A stretch of DNA of 18,293 nucleotides from an uncultured Bacilli bacterium (GCA_947588975.1 CANQAF010000024.1:1-18293), one strand, 5' to 3'. Counted from the first letter of the stretch, positions 6,798-15,064 are shown. Notes: generated by a model not told the origin, from the sequence alone. Translations and numbers: made by a program.

Positions 6798-8616
6798 AGA
6801 TATGAGACGTGGTCCTCGACGTGGACCTATGATGCCAGGTGAAAAAGCAAAAGATTTTAAAGGCACTATGCGTACTTTATTGCATTCTTTAAAACCTTAC
6901 AAAATTACCATTTTCTTTGTCCTTATATTTGCAATTGGTAGTACGATTTTTTCTATTATTGGTCCTAAAATATCTGGTAAGATTACAACAGAAATTTTTA
7001 ATGGATTAATGTTAAAAATTAGTGGAATAGGCGGTATTAATTTCAAAAAAATTGGATCTATTTTAACTATTTTACTATGTCTTTATATTGCAAGTATGTT
7101 ATTTTCCTTTATTCAAGGTTTTTTGATGAATGGTGTATCGAATCGAATTTCTTATCATTTTCGCAAAGAATTGATTGAAAAAATTGGTAGAATGCCAATG
7201 AAATATTTTGATTCTAAAACGCATGGGGAAGTACTATCTAGAGTGACAAATGATGTAGATACATTAAGTCAAAGTTTAAGTCAAAGTATGACACAGCTGA
7301 TTACTTCCTTTACAATGTTGATTGGTGTTTTCATTATGATGATTTCTATTAGTCCACTTATGACAGTTGCCGCTATTTTAATTTTACCTATTTCTTTAGG
7401 TGGTATTGGTTTCATTGTAAAAAAATCGCAAAAGTATTTCATGCAGCAACAAGAATATTTAGGGCATATCAATGGTACGATTGAAGAAGTGTATGGTGGA
7501 TATGAAATCGTAAAAGCTTTTAATGGTGAAGAAAAGGCAATCCAAGAATTTAATCAAAGTAATGATACACTATATCATACTGCATGGAAGAGTCAATTTT
7601 TATCTGGCATGATGCATCCAATTATGGCTTTTGTCGGGAATTTAGGATATGTTATGGTATCCATTTTGGGTGGTTATTTAACCATCAAAAATCGTATTGA
7701 AGTGGGGGATATTTTATCTTTTACGCAATATGTACGTAATTTTAATCAACCAATTACGCAATTAGCTCAAATTATGAACATGCTACAAGCTACTGCTGCG
7801 GCAGCAGAGCGTGTATTTGAATTTTTAAATGAAGAGGAAGAAGTTCCAGACACAACAAATCCTGTTTCTATTAATCATATTGAAGGAAATATTACCTTTG
7901 ATCATGTTAGTTTTGGATACCATGAAGATCAGGTAGTCATTAAAGATTTTAATGCTGAAATTCATAAGGGTGAAAAAATTGCTATTGTTGGACCTACTGG
8001 TGCTGGGAAATCAACTATGATTAAGCTTTTAATGCGTTTTTATGATGTAAATCATGGCTCTATTCAAATTGATGGACATGATATTAAAGAATTCAAACGA
8101 AGTGATTTACGTAGCCTATTTGGTATGGTTTTACAAGATACATGGCTATTTAGTGGGACAATAGAAGATAATATTAAATATGGGAAATTAGATGCTACAT
8201 TAGAGGAAGTAAAAGATGCTTGTCGTGCTGCTAGTGTCCATCATTTTATCAAGACATTACCAGATGGGTACCAAATGGTTTTAAATGAAGAAGCAGATAA
8301 TATATCTGGAGGACAAAAACAGCTTCTTACGATTGCCCGTGTTATTTTAGCAAATCCAAAAATATTAATTTTAGATGAAGCTACAAGTAGTGTTGATACA
8401 AGAACAGAACTTTTAATTCAAGATGCTATGGATCAATTAATGAAGGGAAGAACTAGTTTTATTATTGCACACCGTTTATCAACTATTAAAAACGCGGATC
8501 TTATTTTAGTTATGAATGAAGGAGATATCATAGAAACTGGAAACCATGAAGAATTATTAAAGAAAAATGGCTTCTATGCAAAATTATATTATTCTCAATT
8601 TGAAGAAGTAGAGTAA
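6790..8616 (+). CDS. Heterodimeric ABC exporter subunit, catalytic half (LmrD/BmrD-like)
   Basis: Second half-transporter, 608 residues, overlapping the previous gene by 8 bp and served by a near-perfect AAAGGAGG site (6773-6780). The N-terminus is a short Arg/Pro/Met-rich cytoplasmic tail, followed by six membrane helices from about residue 38. The NBD is fully canonical: Walker A GPTGAGKST (401-409), Q-loop Gln449, signature ISGGQ (505-509), Walker B ILILDE with Glu530, and switch His561 (IAHRLST). It lacks the large loop found in its partner. Together the two provide one competent and one degenerate ATP site. Family members export drugs, peptides or lipids; the cargo cannot be told here. 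Confidence 0.93.
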   Translation: MPKDMRRGPRRGPMMPGEKAKDFKGTMRTLLHSLKPYKITIFFVLIFAIGSTIFSIIGPKISGKITTEIFNGLMLKISGIGGINFKKIGSILTILLCLYIASMLFSFIQGFLMNGVSNRISYHFRKELIEKIGRMPMKYFDSKTHGEVLSRVTNDVDTLSQSLSQSMTQLITSFTMLIGVFIMMISISPLMTVAAILILPISLGGIGFIVKKSQKYFMQQQEYLGHINGTIEEVYGGYEIVKAFNGEEKAIQEFNQSNDTLYHTAWKSQFLSGMMHPIMAFVGNLGYVMVSILGGYLTIKNRIEVGDILSFTQYVRNFNQPITQLAQIMNMLQATAAAAERVFEFLNEEEEVPDTTNPVSINHIEGNITFDHVSFGYHEDQVVIKDFNAEIHKGEKIAIVGPTGAGKSTMIKLLMRFYDVNHGSIQIDGHDIKEFKRSDLRSLFGMVLQDTWLFSGTIEDNIKYGKLDATLEEVKDACRAASVHHFIKTLPDGYQMVLNEEADNISGGQKQLLTIARVILANPKILILDEATSSVDTRTELLIQDAMDQLMKGRTSFIIAHRLSTIKNADLILVMNEGDIIETGNHEELLKKNGFYAKLYYSQFEEVE

Positions 8617-8627
8617 TCTACTTTTTT
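8606..8627 (+). terminator. Intrinsic terminator of the ABC exporter operon
   Basis: AAGTAGA (8606-8612) and TCTACTT (8617-8623) form a 7-bp stem closed by a GTAA loop, a GNRA-type tetraloop, with a T-run to 8627. The stop codon TAA (8614-8616) lies in the loop. Confidence 0.85.
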
Positions 8628-8647
8628 GAATGGAAATGTATAAAGTA

Positions 8648-8656
8648 TGATATACT
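8648..8656 (+). promoter_or_regulatory. Extended -10 promoter of the deacetylase gene
   Basis: TGATATACT at 8648-8656 is an extended -10 element. TTGAAT (8626-8631) is a -35 candidate, but its 19-bp spacing is long. The expected transcript start, near 8663, makes the GTG at 8664 an unlikely start codon. Confidence 0.5.
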
Positions 8657-8681
8657 AATAGTAGTGAAGTCGGTGAGTTGG

Positions 8682-9857
8682 ATGAAATACCATATAAAAC
8701 AATTAACAATTCTGTTATTAGGTCTTCTATCTCTTATATTAATTTTTAACATTAGCCCATATCAAAAGAAAAAATCTCCCACGATTATTTTAGAAGGAGA
8801 AACATCTGTTTCGTTATGTCCTAATGCTTCTTATGAAGAAAAAGGATATCAAGCAATTGATTATAATCAAAAAGAATTGACAAATCAAGTTGAAATTCAA
8901 AAAAGTTTGGATCAATGGGTATATCAAGTACGAAATCGACAAGGATATCAAGCAAAAGCAATTCGAAAATTCATTCATGAAGATCATGAAGCTCCAGTTA
9001 TTACATTAAAAGGGAATATAGAACAAACCATATATAAAGGACATGACTATATAGAAGAAGGATATACTGTTAAAGATAACTGTGATACAGATTTAAAAGT
9101 AGAAATCATAGGAGAGGTAAATACCAATCAAACAGGTATTTATTCTATTCAATATCAAGTAATGGATCATGCTTTTAATCAAACGAAAGTTATTCGTACT
9201 GTTACTGTATTACCACCACCAGAAAATTTAGATAAAGTAATTTATTTAACTTTCGATGATGGACCTAGTTATACTATTACACCTCAAGTGTTACAAATTT
9301 TAAAAGAAGAAAATGTGAAAGCAACATTTTTTGTAATTAATCATTCTGATGATTTAAATTATTTAATTAAACAAGCTTATCTAGATGGACATACAATTGG
9401 CATTCATAGCTATAGTCATAATTATCGTTATATTTATACTTCGGAAGAAAATTTTTATAGTGATTTGATGCAAATGTCAAATAAAATTGAACAAATTACA
9501 GGTCATAAAACAAATATCATTCGTTTCCCAGGAGGAAGCTCTAATACAGTCAGCAAATTTAATCCTGGTATTATGACAATGCTAACACAATCTGTGGTAC
9601 AAAAAGGATATTTTTATTTCGATTGGAATGTAAGCAGTGAAGATGCTGGTGGAGTTAGTAGTGCGGAAGAAGTATATCAAAATGTTGTTCAAAATTTAGG
9701 ACAACACGCAAATGTAGTATTAATGCATGATTTTGAAAACAATTATTACACATTGAATGCTTTAAAACAAATTATTGAATATGGAAAAGCAAATGGATAT
9801 ACATTTGCGAGATTAACTGAAAATTCTCCTGCTATGCATCATAGAATCTATAATTAA
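8682..9857 (+). CDS. Membrane-anchored polysaccharide deacetylase with two Ig-like (DUF5011-type) modules
   Basis: Extracytoplasmic NodB-type enzyme of 391 residues that likely removes acetyl groups from peptidoglycan or another cell-wall glycan, as PgdA/PdaC-type enzymes do. Residues 8-26 form an N-terminal membrane anchor. Two similar modules follow at about 32-98 and 104-177, each with a P-x-I-x-L-x-G start and a Y-x-E-x-GY turn, fitting bacterial Ig-like DUF5011 repeats. The catalytic domain has TFDDG (Asp192, Asp193), the metal ligands HSYSH (His242, His246), RFPGG (Arg281), DWN (Asp314) and LMHD (His349), so all five NodB motifs are present. I chose ATG 8682 because GGTGAG (8672-8677) precedes it; the upstream GTG at 8664 lacks a ribosome-binding site. 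It has its own promoter and terminator and lies next to spoIIP, but no sporulation promoter is visible. Confidence 0.9.
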   Translation: MKYHIKQLTILLLGLLSLILIFNISPYQKKKSPTIILEGETSVSLCPNASYEEKGYQAIDYNQKELTNQVEIQKSLDQWVYQVRNRQGYQAKAIRKFIHEDHEAPVITLKGNIEQTIYKGHDYIEEGYTVKDNCDTDLKVEIIGEVNTNQTGIYSIQYQVMDHAFNQTKVIRTVTVLPPPENLDKVIYLTFDDGPSYTITPQVLQILKEENVKATFFVINHSDDLNYLIKQAYLDGHTIGIHSYSHNYRYIYTSEENFYSDLMQMSNKIEQITGHKTNIIRFPGGSSNTVSKFNPGIMTMLTQSVVQKGYFYFDWNVSSEDAGGVSSAEEVYQNVVQNLGQHANVVLMHDFENNYYTLNALKQIIEYGKANGYTFARLTENSPAMHHRIYN

Positions 9858-9859
9858 TG

Positions 9860-9891
9860 AAAAAATTTACGCATTTAGCGTAATTTTTTTT
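9860..9891 (+). terminator. Intrinsic terminator of the deacetylase gene
   Basis: TTACGC (9867-9872) pairs with GCGTAA (9878-9883) around ATTTA. The stem is preceded by an A-run and followed by eight Ts (9884-9891). Confidence 0.9.
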
Positions 9892-9921
9892 ATGATGTGT
9901 TTCTATCGACATATTATGCAT

Positions 9922-9949
9922 GCATATTATAGTAAGATGAGAATACATT
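9922..9949 (+). promoter_or_regulatory. Candidate sigma-E (sporulation) promoter of spoIIP
   Basis: GCATATT (9922-9928) matches the sigma-E -35 consensus KMATATT at all seven positions. After 13 bp, AATACATT (9942-9949) matches the -10 consensus CATACAHT at seven of eight. Sigma-E acts in the mother cell, where SpoIIP is made in Bacillus. The implied transcript start, near 9956, leaves a leader of only about 10 nt and falls at the ribosome-binding site, which is a weakness of the call. No sigma-A-like promoter is evident here. Confidence 0.5.
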
Positions 9950-9964
9950 AAAGTGGGTGAAACT

Positions 9965-10963
9965 ATGAGGAAAAAATTTCGTTCTAAAAAATATAAAAAG
10001 CATCACATATGGATTACATTTATTGTTTTATTTATTTTATGTTTCTTTTTATATGAGTGGATTCTTGGCTTTTTTTTGAATATTCAATTAGCATCTAACA
10101 ATGAAGAATTTATTCTAGAGCTTTTAAAAGATTCTAATCATCATTTACTTTATGAAAAAAGTAATCAAAATATTGCAAATCAGTTTTTAAAAGTAATATC
10201 TAATATTGATATGAAAAAACCAGTCAGTATTTTAGAAACCGTATTTGGTTATGAATTGGATAATAGTTCTATTGTCAATATGGAATTGCAAGATGAAGAA
10301 GAGATATTAGAAAATCCTTCAGAATATATTCAAGATCCAAATCCAACAGAAGTACAAGAGCCACTTGTTTATATCTATAATTCACATCAATTGGAAGGAT
10401 ATAATGCAACTAATTTTGAAGATTATAATATTACACCAAATGTCCTAATGGCATCTTATTTATTAAAAGAAAAGCTAAATAAAGCAGGTATTCCAACTAT
10501 AGTTGAAACATCAAATATTTCTGATTTTTTAGCATTAAACAATTGGGATTATTCACAAAGCTATCAAGCAAGTAAGTTTTTTGCAACTGATGTATTGAAT
10601 CAGTATCCTAGTATTCGTTTAGTGATAGATTTACATAGAGATTCTATTCCAAAAAGTTCTTCCACGACCGAAATTGATGGAAAAAAATATGCTAAAATAT
10701 TATTCGTAGTAGGACTTGATCATGAAAATTATCAAGCAAATCTTAATTTAGCAAATCAAATATCTTCCTTAATTAGTAAAAAATATCCAACATTAACTAG
10801 AGGTGTAATGACTAAAGGTGGACAAGGTGTAAATGGTATTTATAATCAAGATTTAAGTCCATATTCTATTTTAATTGAATGTGGTGGAAACGAAAATACT
10901 ATTGATGAAGTTATGAATACAATGGAAGCTTTATCCATGGTTATTCAAGAATATTTGAGGTGA
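9965..10963 (+). CDS. spoIIP: Stage II sporulation protein P (peptidoglycan amidase/endopeptidase)
   Basis: Membrane-anchored peptidoglycan hydrolase of 332 residues; with SpoIID and SpoIIM it drives engulfment of the forespore. An N-terminal basic stretch precedes a transmembrane helix (about 15-38), then a linker (40-130) and the catalytic domain. Conserved SpoIIP elements are VYIYNSHQLEGY (His141), VIDLHRDS (His224) and LIECGGNENT (Glu305), which I take as the zinc-binding and catalytic residues by family analogy. ATG 9965 was chosen over an in-frame GTG at 9953 because the latter lies within the GGGTGA ribosome-binding site (9955-9960). The genes upstream and downstream match the gpr/spoIIP-yqxA-lepA-hemW type of neighbourhood, except that a deacetylase replaces gpr. 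Confidence 0.93.
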   Translation: MRKKFRSKKYKKHHIWITFIVLFILCFFLYEWILGFFLNIQLASNNEEFILELLKDSNHHLLYEKSNQNIANQFLKVISNIDMKKPVSILETVFGYELDNSSIVNMELQDEEEILENPSEYIQDPNPTEVQEPLVYIYNSHQLEGYNATNFEDYNITPNVLMASYLLKEKLNKAGIPTIVETSNISDFLALNNWDYSQSYQASKFFATDVLNQYPSIRLVIDLHRDSIPKSSSTTEIDGKKYAKILFVVGLDHENYQANLNLANQISSLISKKYPTLTRGVMTKGGQGVNGIYNQDLSPYSILIECGGNENTIDEVMNTMEALSMVIQEYLR

Positions 10964-10967
10964 TACT

Positions 10968-11312
10968 ATGAAACCAGATGAAAAGAAAAAATTAGTCAAT
11001 AAAATATTTTGGAAGATTTTTTTAGTATTTTTGGTGGCTTTTTTTGCTTTATATGTTTCTGAAGCTACTGGCTATTATGAATTTGAACAGCATAAAAAAG
11101 TAATATTAACACAAGAAAAAATTAAACAATTTGAAGAAGATGTTGCCGCTGGTAAAAATGTAGACATTAAAGATTATATGGGTGAAAAAGAAATCAATTA
11201 TCAAACTAAAGTTTCTGATTTTGGCTTTCACTTATCTGAAACGATTGGAAAACATATTCAAAGTGGATTAGAGTCTACATTTGAGTTTTTAAATCAAATG
11301 ATGGAAGGATAA
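10968..11312 (+). CDS. Small single-pass membrane protein in the yqxA position
   Basis: Protein of 114 residues with a basic N-terminus and one transmembrane helix (about 14-33). A charged segment follows (EKIKQFEEDVAAGKNVDIKDY), then a C-terminal amphipathic helix (about 83-112). I do not recognise a domain. It begins 4 bp after spoIIP, and its AGGTGA ribosome-binding site (10958-10963) contains the spoIIP stop codon, so the two should be co-expressed. In Bacillus subtilis a small membrane protein, YqxA (DUF3679), occupies this slot between spoIIP and lepA; size and layout agree, but I cannot assert homology from sequence alone. A role in engulfment or forespore envelope changes is an inference from context. 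Confidence 0.8.
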   Translation: MKPDEKKKLVNKIFWKIFLVFLVAFFALYVSEATGYYEFEQHKKVILTQEKIKQFEEDVAAGKNVDIKDYMGEKEINYQTKVSDFGFHLSETIGKHIQSGLESTFEFLNQMMEG

Positions 11313-11333
11313 AAATAGATATTTTTTCAAATG

Positions 11334-11355
11334 AAACATAAAAAAATTATGTTTT
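11334..11355 (+). terminator. Possible weak terminator after the spoIIP operon
   Basis: AAACATAA (11334-11341) pairs with TTATGTTT (11347-11354) around five As, with a short T-run after it. The stem has a single G-C pair, so it would be weak. Confidence 0.35.
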
Positions 11356-11373
11356 ATCAGTAACCCTATTTAA

Positions 11374-11402
11374 TTTACTAGACTTTTGATCCGTGATATA
11401 AT
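11374..11402 (+). promoter_or_regulatory. Sigma-A promoter of lepA
   Basis: TTTACT (11374-11379), a 17-bp spacer and TATAAT (11397-11402), with an upstream TG (11394-11395) giving an extended -10. It separates lepA expression from the sporulation operon upstream. Confidence 0.7.
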
Positions 11403-11418
11403 AAGTATGGTGATACAT

Positions 11419-13215
11419 ATGAAGCAAGAAAATATTCGTAATTTTTCTATTATTGCTCACATTGATCATGGTAAAAGTACGCTTGCTGATCGTATTTTGG
11501 AAATTACAGGGGCAATCAGTGAAAGAGAAAAGCAGGATCAATTATTAGATAGCATGGATATTGAAAGAGAACGTGGCATAACAATTAAATTAAATGCGGT
11601 TTCATTAACTTATACATATCATGGGGAAATATATTATCTTAATTTAATTGATACACCTGGTCATGTTGATTTTTCTTATGAAGTAAGTCGTAGTTTAGCA
11701 GCTTGTGAAGGTGCTATTTTAGTTGTAGATGCAGCGCAAGGAATTGAAGCACAAACATTAGCGAATCTTTATCTTGCATTAGATAACAATCTAACTATTA
11801 TTCCGGTTATTAATAAAATTGATCTTCCAAATGCCAATCCTGAAAAAGTAAAGCATGAATTAATGGAAACATTTGGCTTTGAAGAAAATGAAATTATATT
11901 TACGAGCGCTAAAAACGGAGTGGGAATTCAAGAATTAGTTGAAACCATTATTGATAAAGTGCCAGCACCAAAAGGAAAGCAAAATTGTCCGTTGCAAGCT
12001 TTAATATTTGATAGTTGTTTTGATGCATATCGAGGAATTATTACTTCCATTCGTGTAGTAAATGGAAGTGTAAAAGTAGGGGATACCATTCAAATGAATG
12101 CTACAGGTGCTATTTATGATGTTGTAGAATTAGGTATTCATACACCAAAAGAAATCAAGAAAAATGAACTTACAGCTGGAGAAGTTGGCTATTTATGTGC
12201 AAGTATTAAAAGCATTAAAGATGTTAAGGTGGGGGATACCATTGTACTAGCAGGTCAAAATACACCTTCACTTCCCGGATATCAACCAATGAAACCAATG
12301 GTTTTTTGTGGTATTTATCCAATTGAATCAAATCAGTTTCCAGAATTAAGAGAGGCACTAGAAAAGTTAAAATTAAATGATGCATCTTTAGAATTTACTC
12401 CAGAAACTTCCCAAGCTTTAGGTTTTGGTTTTCGATGCGGATTTTTGGGATTACTTCATATGGAAATTATTGAAGAAAGAATTGAAAGAGAATTTAATAT
12501 TGAACTTATTGCTACTAGCCCATCAGTGGTTTATGATGTTGAATTAACAGACCACACACACATTATGATTGATAGTCCTGTAAAGTTACCCGATAAAGGA
12601 CGTATTTTAGATATAAAAGAGCCTTATATTCGCACCAATATTTTTGTTCCAAGTGAATATATTGGTCCTATTATGGAGTTATGTCAGAATAAACGCGGAA
12701 ACTATGTTGCAATAGAATATTTGGATCAAACGAGAGTTAACATTCATTATGAAATTCCTCTTTCAGAAATTGTATATGATTTTTTTGATAAATTAAAATC
12801 AACAACGAAAGGATATGCTTCCTTTGACTATGATTTGATTGGATATAAAAGTAGTAATTTAGTAAAAATGGATATTTTATTGAACGGCGATATTGTAGAT
12901 GCACTTAGTACCATTGTACATAAAGATTTTGCGTATCAACGTGGAAAAGCAGTTGTAGAAAATTTGAAAAAATTGATTCCAAGACAACAATTTGAAGTAC
13001 CAATTCAAGCTTCGATTGGTAGTAAAGTAATTGCTAGAGAAACCATTAAAGCTGTTCGAAAAAATGTACTTGCGAAATGCTATGGTGGAGATGTTTCTCG
13101 AAAGAGAAAATTACTTGAAAAACAAAAAGAAGGTAAAAAGCGTATGAAAAGAATAGGTAGTGTAGAAATACCACAAGAAGCCTTTCTTTCTGTTTTGAGC
13201 ATGGATGAAGAATAA
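11419..13215 (+). CDS. lepA: Elongation factor 4 (LepA), ribosome-associated GTPase
   Basis: Translational GTPase of 598 residues, the normal LepA length, which acts on elongating or assembling ribosomes. G-domain motifs are G1 AHIDHGKST (13-21), G2 RGIT (52-55), G3 DTPGHVD (78-84), G4 NKID (132-135) and G5 SAK (163-165). The LepA-specific C-terminal domain is visible: the region around AKCYGGDVSRKRKLLEKQKEGKKRMK is the family's highly conserved basic tail. The start at ATG 11419 follows GGTGAT (11409-11414) and gives the usual N-terminus MKQENIRNFSIIAHIDHGKS; a TTG at 11386 would lie upstream of the predicted transcript start. No terminator is seen after it. Confidence 0.97.
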   Translation: MKQENIRNFSIIAHIDHGKSTLADRILEITGAISEREKQDQLLDSMDIERERGITIKLNAVSLTYTYHGEIYYLNLIDTPGHVDFSYEVSRSLAACEGAILVVDAAQGIEAQTLANLYLALDNNLTIIPVINKIDLPNANPEKVKHELMETFGFEENEIIFTSAKNGVGIQELVETIIDKVPAPKGKQNCPLQALIFDSCFDAYRGIITSIRVVNGSVKVGDTIQMNATGAIYDVVELGIHTPKEIKKNELTAGEVGYLCASIKSIKDVKVGDTIVLAGQNTPSLPGYQPMKPMVFCGIYPIESNQFPELREALEKLKLNDASLEFTPETSQALGFGFRCGFLGLLHMEIIEERIEREFNIELIATSPSVVYDVELTDHTHIMIDSPVKLPDKGRILDIKEPYIRTNIFVPSEYIGPIMELCQNKRGNYVAIEYLDQTRVNIHYEIPLSEIVYDFFDKLKSTTKGYASFDYDLIGYKSSNLVKMDILLNGDIVDALSTIVHKDFAYQRGKAVVENLKKLIPRQQFEVPIQASIGSKVIARETIKAVRKNVLAKCYGGDVSRKRKLLEKQKEGKKRMKRIGSVEIPQEAFLSVLSMDEE

Positions 13216-13246
13216 ATACAGTAACTCGCTTATATAAAAATAACAC

Positions 13247-13274
13247 TTGACATTTATTTCTTTTTTGATATACT
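13247..13274 (+). promoter_or_regulatory. Strong sigma-A promoter of the multi-module gene
   Basis: TTGACA (13247-13252), 16 bp, then TATACT (13269-13274), with TG at 13266-13267 making an extended -10. An AAAAGGGGTG ribosome-binding site (13301-13310) precedes the ATG at 13316. Confidence 0.75.
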
Positions 13275-13315
13275 AGTACGATGCAATAAGTGACAAACAC
13301 AAAAGGGGTGAGTAT

Positions 13316-15064
13316 ATGAATGAATTAATATGTGAATTTTTTAATTCAACAAGTAAAAATAGAAATATAACAATCGAAGAATTACTAGAAAAATATTCAT
13401 TGAATCATTCGCAATTTTGGAATTATGTTTATCAATATGATTTAACGAAAAAAAGTGGATTTGCTAATCGTATTAAAAATGAAGATCAAAAAAGAAAAAA
13501 TAATCGCAAAAGTATTGAGATTTATCGTGCTTTTAAAGATGATACATCAACACTAGGTGACATTGCTCGTACTTATCATCTTACAATTCATGAAGTAATA
13601 GAACTATTACAAAATCCATATTTAGAAAAAGGGCTTACTAATTTTTCTATTGAAAAAATAAAAGAGGAAAATACAAGACGTATTCAAAATAAAGCCAACT
13701 TTGAAATGTACTTTTATTTTATCGAACATCCTGTTACATTTGAAGAATTAGCAGAAAAGTTTCAAAAAGAGGAAGCCGAAATCATAAACTATTTTGACGA
13801 ATTTTTAAAATCAGAATTGACAGAAAAGCAAATTCATAAATTGTTTCATTTAAATCATTTAAGACACCTATCTAAAAATTTTTTAGAACATCGTACTCAA
13901 TATAATCAATATTTTATGTTAACACCAGGTGAAGAAGCCAAACTAGATGATTCTATTTCGTTATTACAAACACAATTACAAAATACTTCTATACCATTAC
14001 CAGATTGTTTATCTGGTATAATATCTGGAAAGCAAAATGAACTTGTCAGTCAATTACAAACACTATCCATCATTAAACGCTATTTAACTGATCCAGCTAT
14101 CACGTTAGATCATTTATTTGAGGAGTATTGTAAAAATACTACTTATCAATATGAACGTTTTCAAAAAGAATGGCTTATAAAATTATTAGGCCCAGAAATT
14201 ATGAGTAAATTTAAAATTAAATGTCTTATTGGTAACTCAAAAGTATATGATTATGGAAATATAGATTGTATATTATCTGCATATGGAGATTGGATCAATT
14301 GTCCTGATAAAACTTTAAAAGAGTTTGCAGATGAAAAAGAAATTCCATTACATCGACCAAATGTTTTAGATCAAAAATCAAAAACAAAAATATTTTCCAA
14401 AATTTACGATGCTATATTACCGATTCAATTGAATCGATATCAAAATGAAGAACATATGAAACTTTACGTTTATTATATGCAACATTTTATATTGCTAAAA
14501 GATTTAGGTCCACTCTTTTCTATGAGTGATGAAGAAGTCAATGACTACTTTAAAAGTATTTCTGAAACAATCAATATATTAGAAATTGAAAATATCGATC
14601 AAAAACGTCATCAAAAATTAGAAGAAAATTTTCAAATGTTATTTCAAGTTGGAAATATCTTAAATCAATATCTTCAAGAAAATTTGACTGAAGAAGCAGC
14701 AATTACACAATTATTTCAATGTACGCATGACAAGTTATGGAAAATTGATTTCACAAAACAAAAAGTATATATCAAACGTATTGCTACTGCTGCACAATTT
14801 ACTAGTTTATATTTATTACATAATACATATTCTATTGATGACTTAAAAGTTTTATTTGAAAATCCAACACACAATACGATATATGGATATTTATATCATA
14901 ATAAAATTTTATCGTTACTTGATCCTGATATTGTTGAATATATGAAATTAAAAAGAGACATTTCTCGTATTATAGGTAGTCAAAAGGGTAGAGATATATA
15001 TGTTCAAAATCAAAGTTATTTAAAACTAGATCGTAATGAAAAAGGACAATTTATAAAAAAATAA
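13316..15064 (+). CDS. Unrecognised 582-residue protein made of about eight helix-turn-helix-like modules
   Basis: I do not recognise this as a named family. It is soluble, with no signal peptide or membrane helix, and rich in Gln, Asn, Tyr and Lys. A pattern of about 38-40 residues recurs at roughly 4-41, 66-103, 127-164, 249-288, 315-352, 380-416, 442-480 and 490-530. Each copy has a hydrophobic/Tyr helix, then T-[IFL]-x-[ED]-[LI]-A/L, then a turn and a third helix often ending in Tyr or Phe (STLGDIARTYHLTIHEVIELL at 78-98 shortened: DIARTYHLTIHEVI). This resembles SpoIIID or sigma-70 region-4 type HTH folds. After modules 4 and 8 a matching tail appears: LGPEI...K (291-298) and LDPDI...K (536-544). 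The third helices are aromatic or acidic rather than basic, so DNA binding is uncertain. It has its own promoter and terminator between lepA and hemW, where Bacillus has no gene. Confidence 0.85.
   Translation: MNELICEFFNSTSKNRNITIEELLEKYSLNHSQFWNYVYQYDLTKKSGFANRIKNEDQKRKNNRKSIEIYRAFKDDTSTLGDIARTYHLTIHEVIELLQNPYLEKGLTNFSIEKIKEENTRRIQNKANFEMYFYFIEHPVTFEELAEKFQKEEAEIINYFDEFLKSELTEKQIHKLFHLNHLRHLSKNFLEHRTQYNQYFMLTPGEEAKLDDSISLLQTQLQNTSIPLPDCLSGIISGKQNELVSQLQTLSIIKRYLTDPAITLDHLFEEYCKNTTYQYERFQKEWLIKLLGPEIMSKFKIKCLIGNSKVYDYGNIDCILSAYGDWINCPDKTLKEFADEKEIPLHRPNVLDQKSKTKIFSKIYDAILPIQLNRYQNEEHMKLYVYYMQHFILLKDLGPLFSMSDEEVNDYFKSISETINILEIENIDQKRHQKLEENFQMLFQVGNILNQYLQENLTEEAAITQLFQCTHDKLWKIDFTKQKVYIKRIATAAQFTSLYLLHNTYSIDDLKVLFENPTHNTIYGYLYHNKILSLLDPDIVEYMKLKRDISRIIGSQKGRDIYVQNQSYLKLDRNEKGQFIKK

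Noticed and set aside
8644..8656. AGTAT-N3-ATACT inverted repeat over the deacetylase -10
   Set aside because: Five-bp arms made mostly of the -10 sequence itself; expected by chance in AT-rich DNA.
11347..11541. Minus-strand open frame over the lepA promoter and start
   Set aside because: Antisense to the conserved LepA G1 motif region; nothing supports translation.
13046..13300. Minus-strand open frame over the lepA end and the following promoter
   Set aside because: Antisense to the conserved LepA tail; no ribosome-binding site and a low-complexity product.
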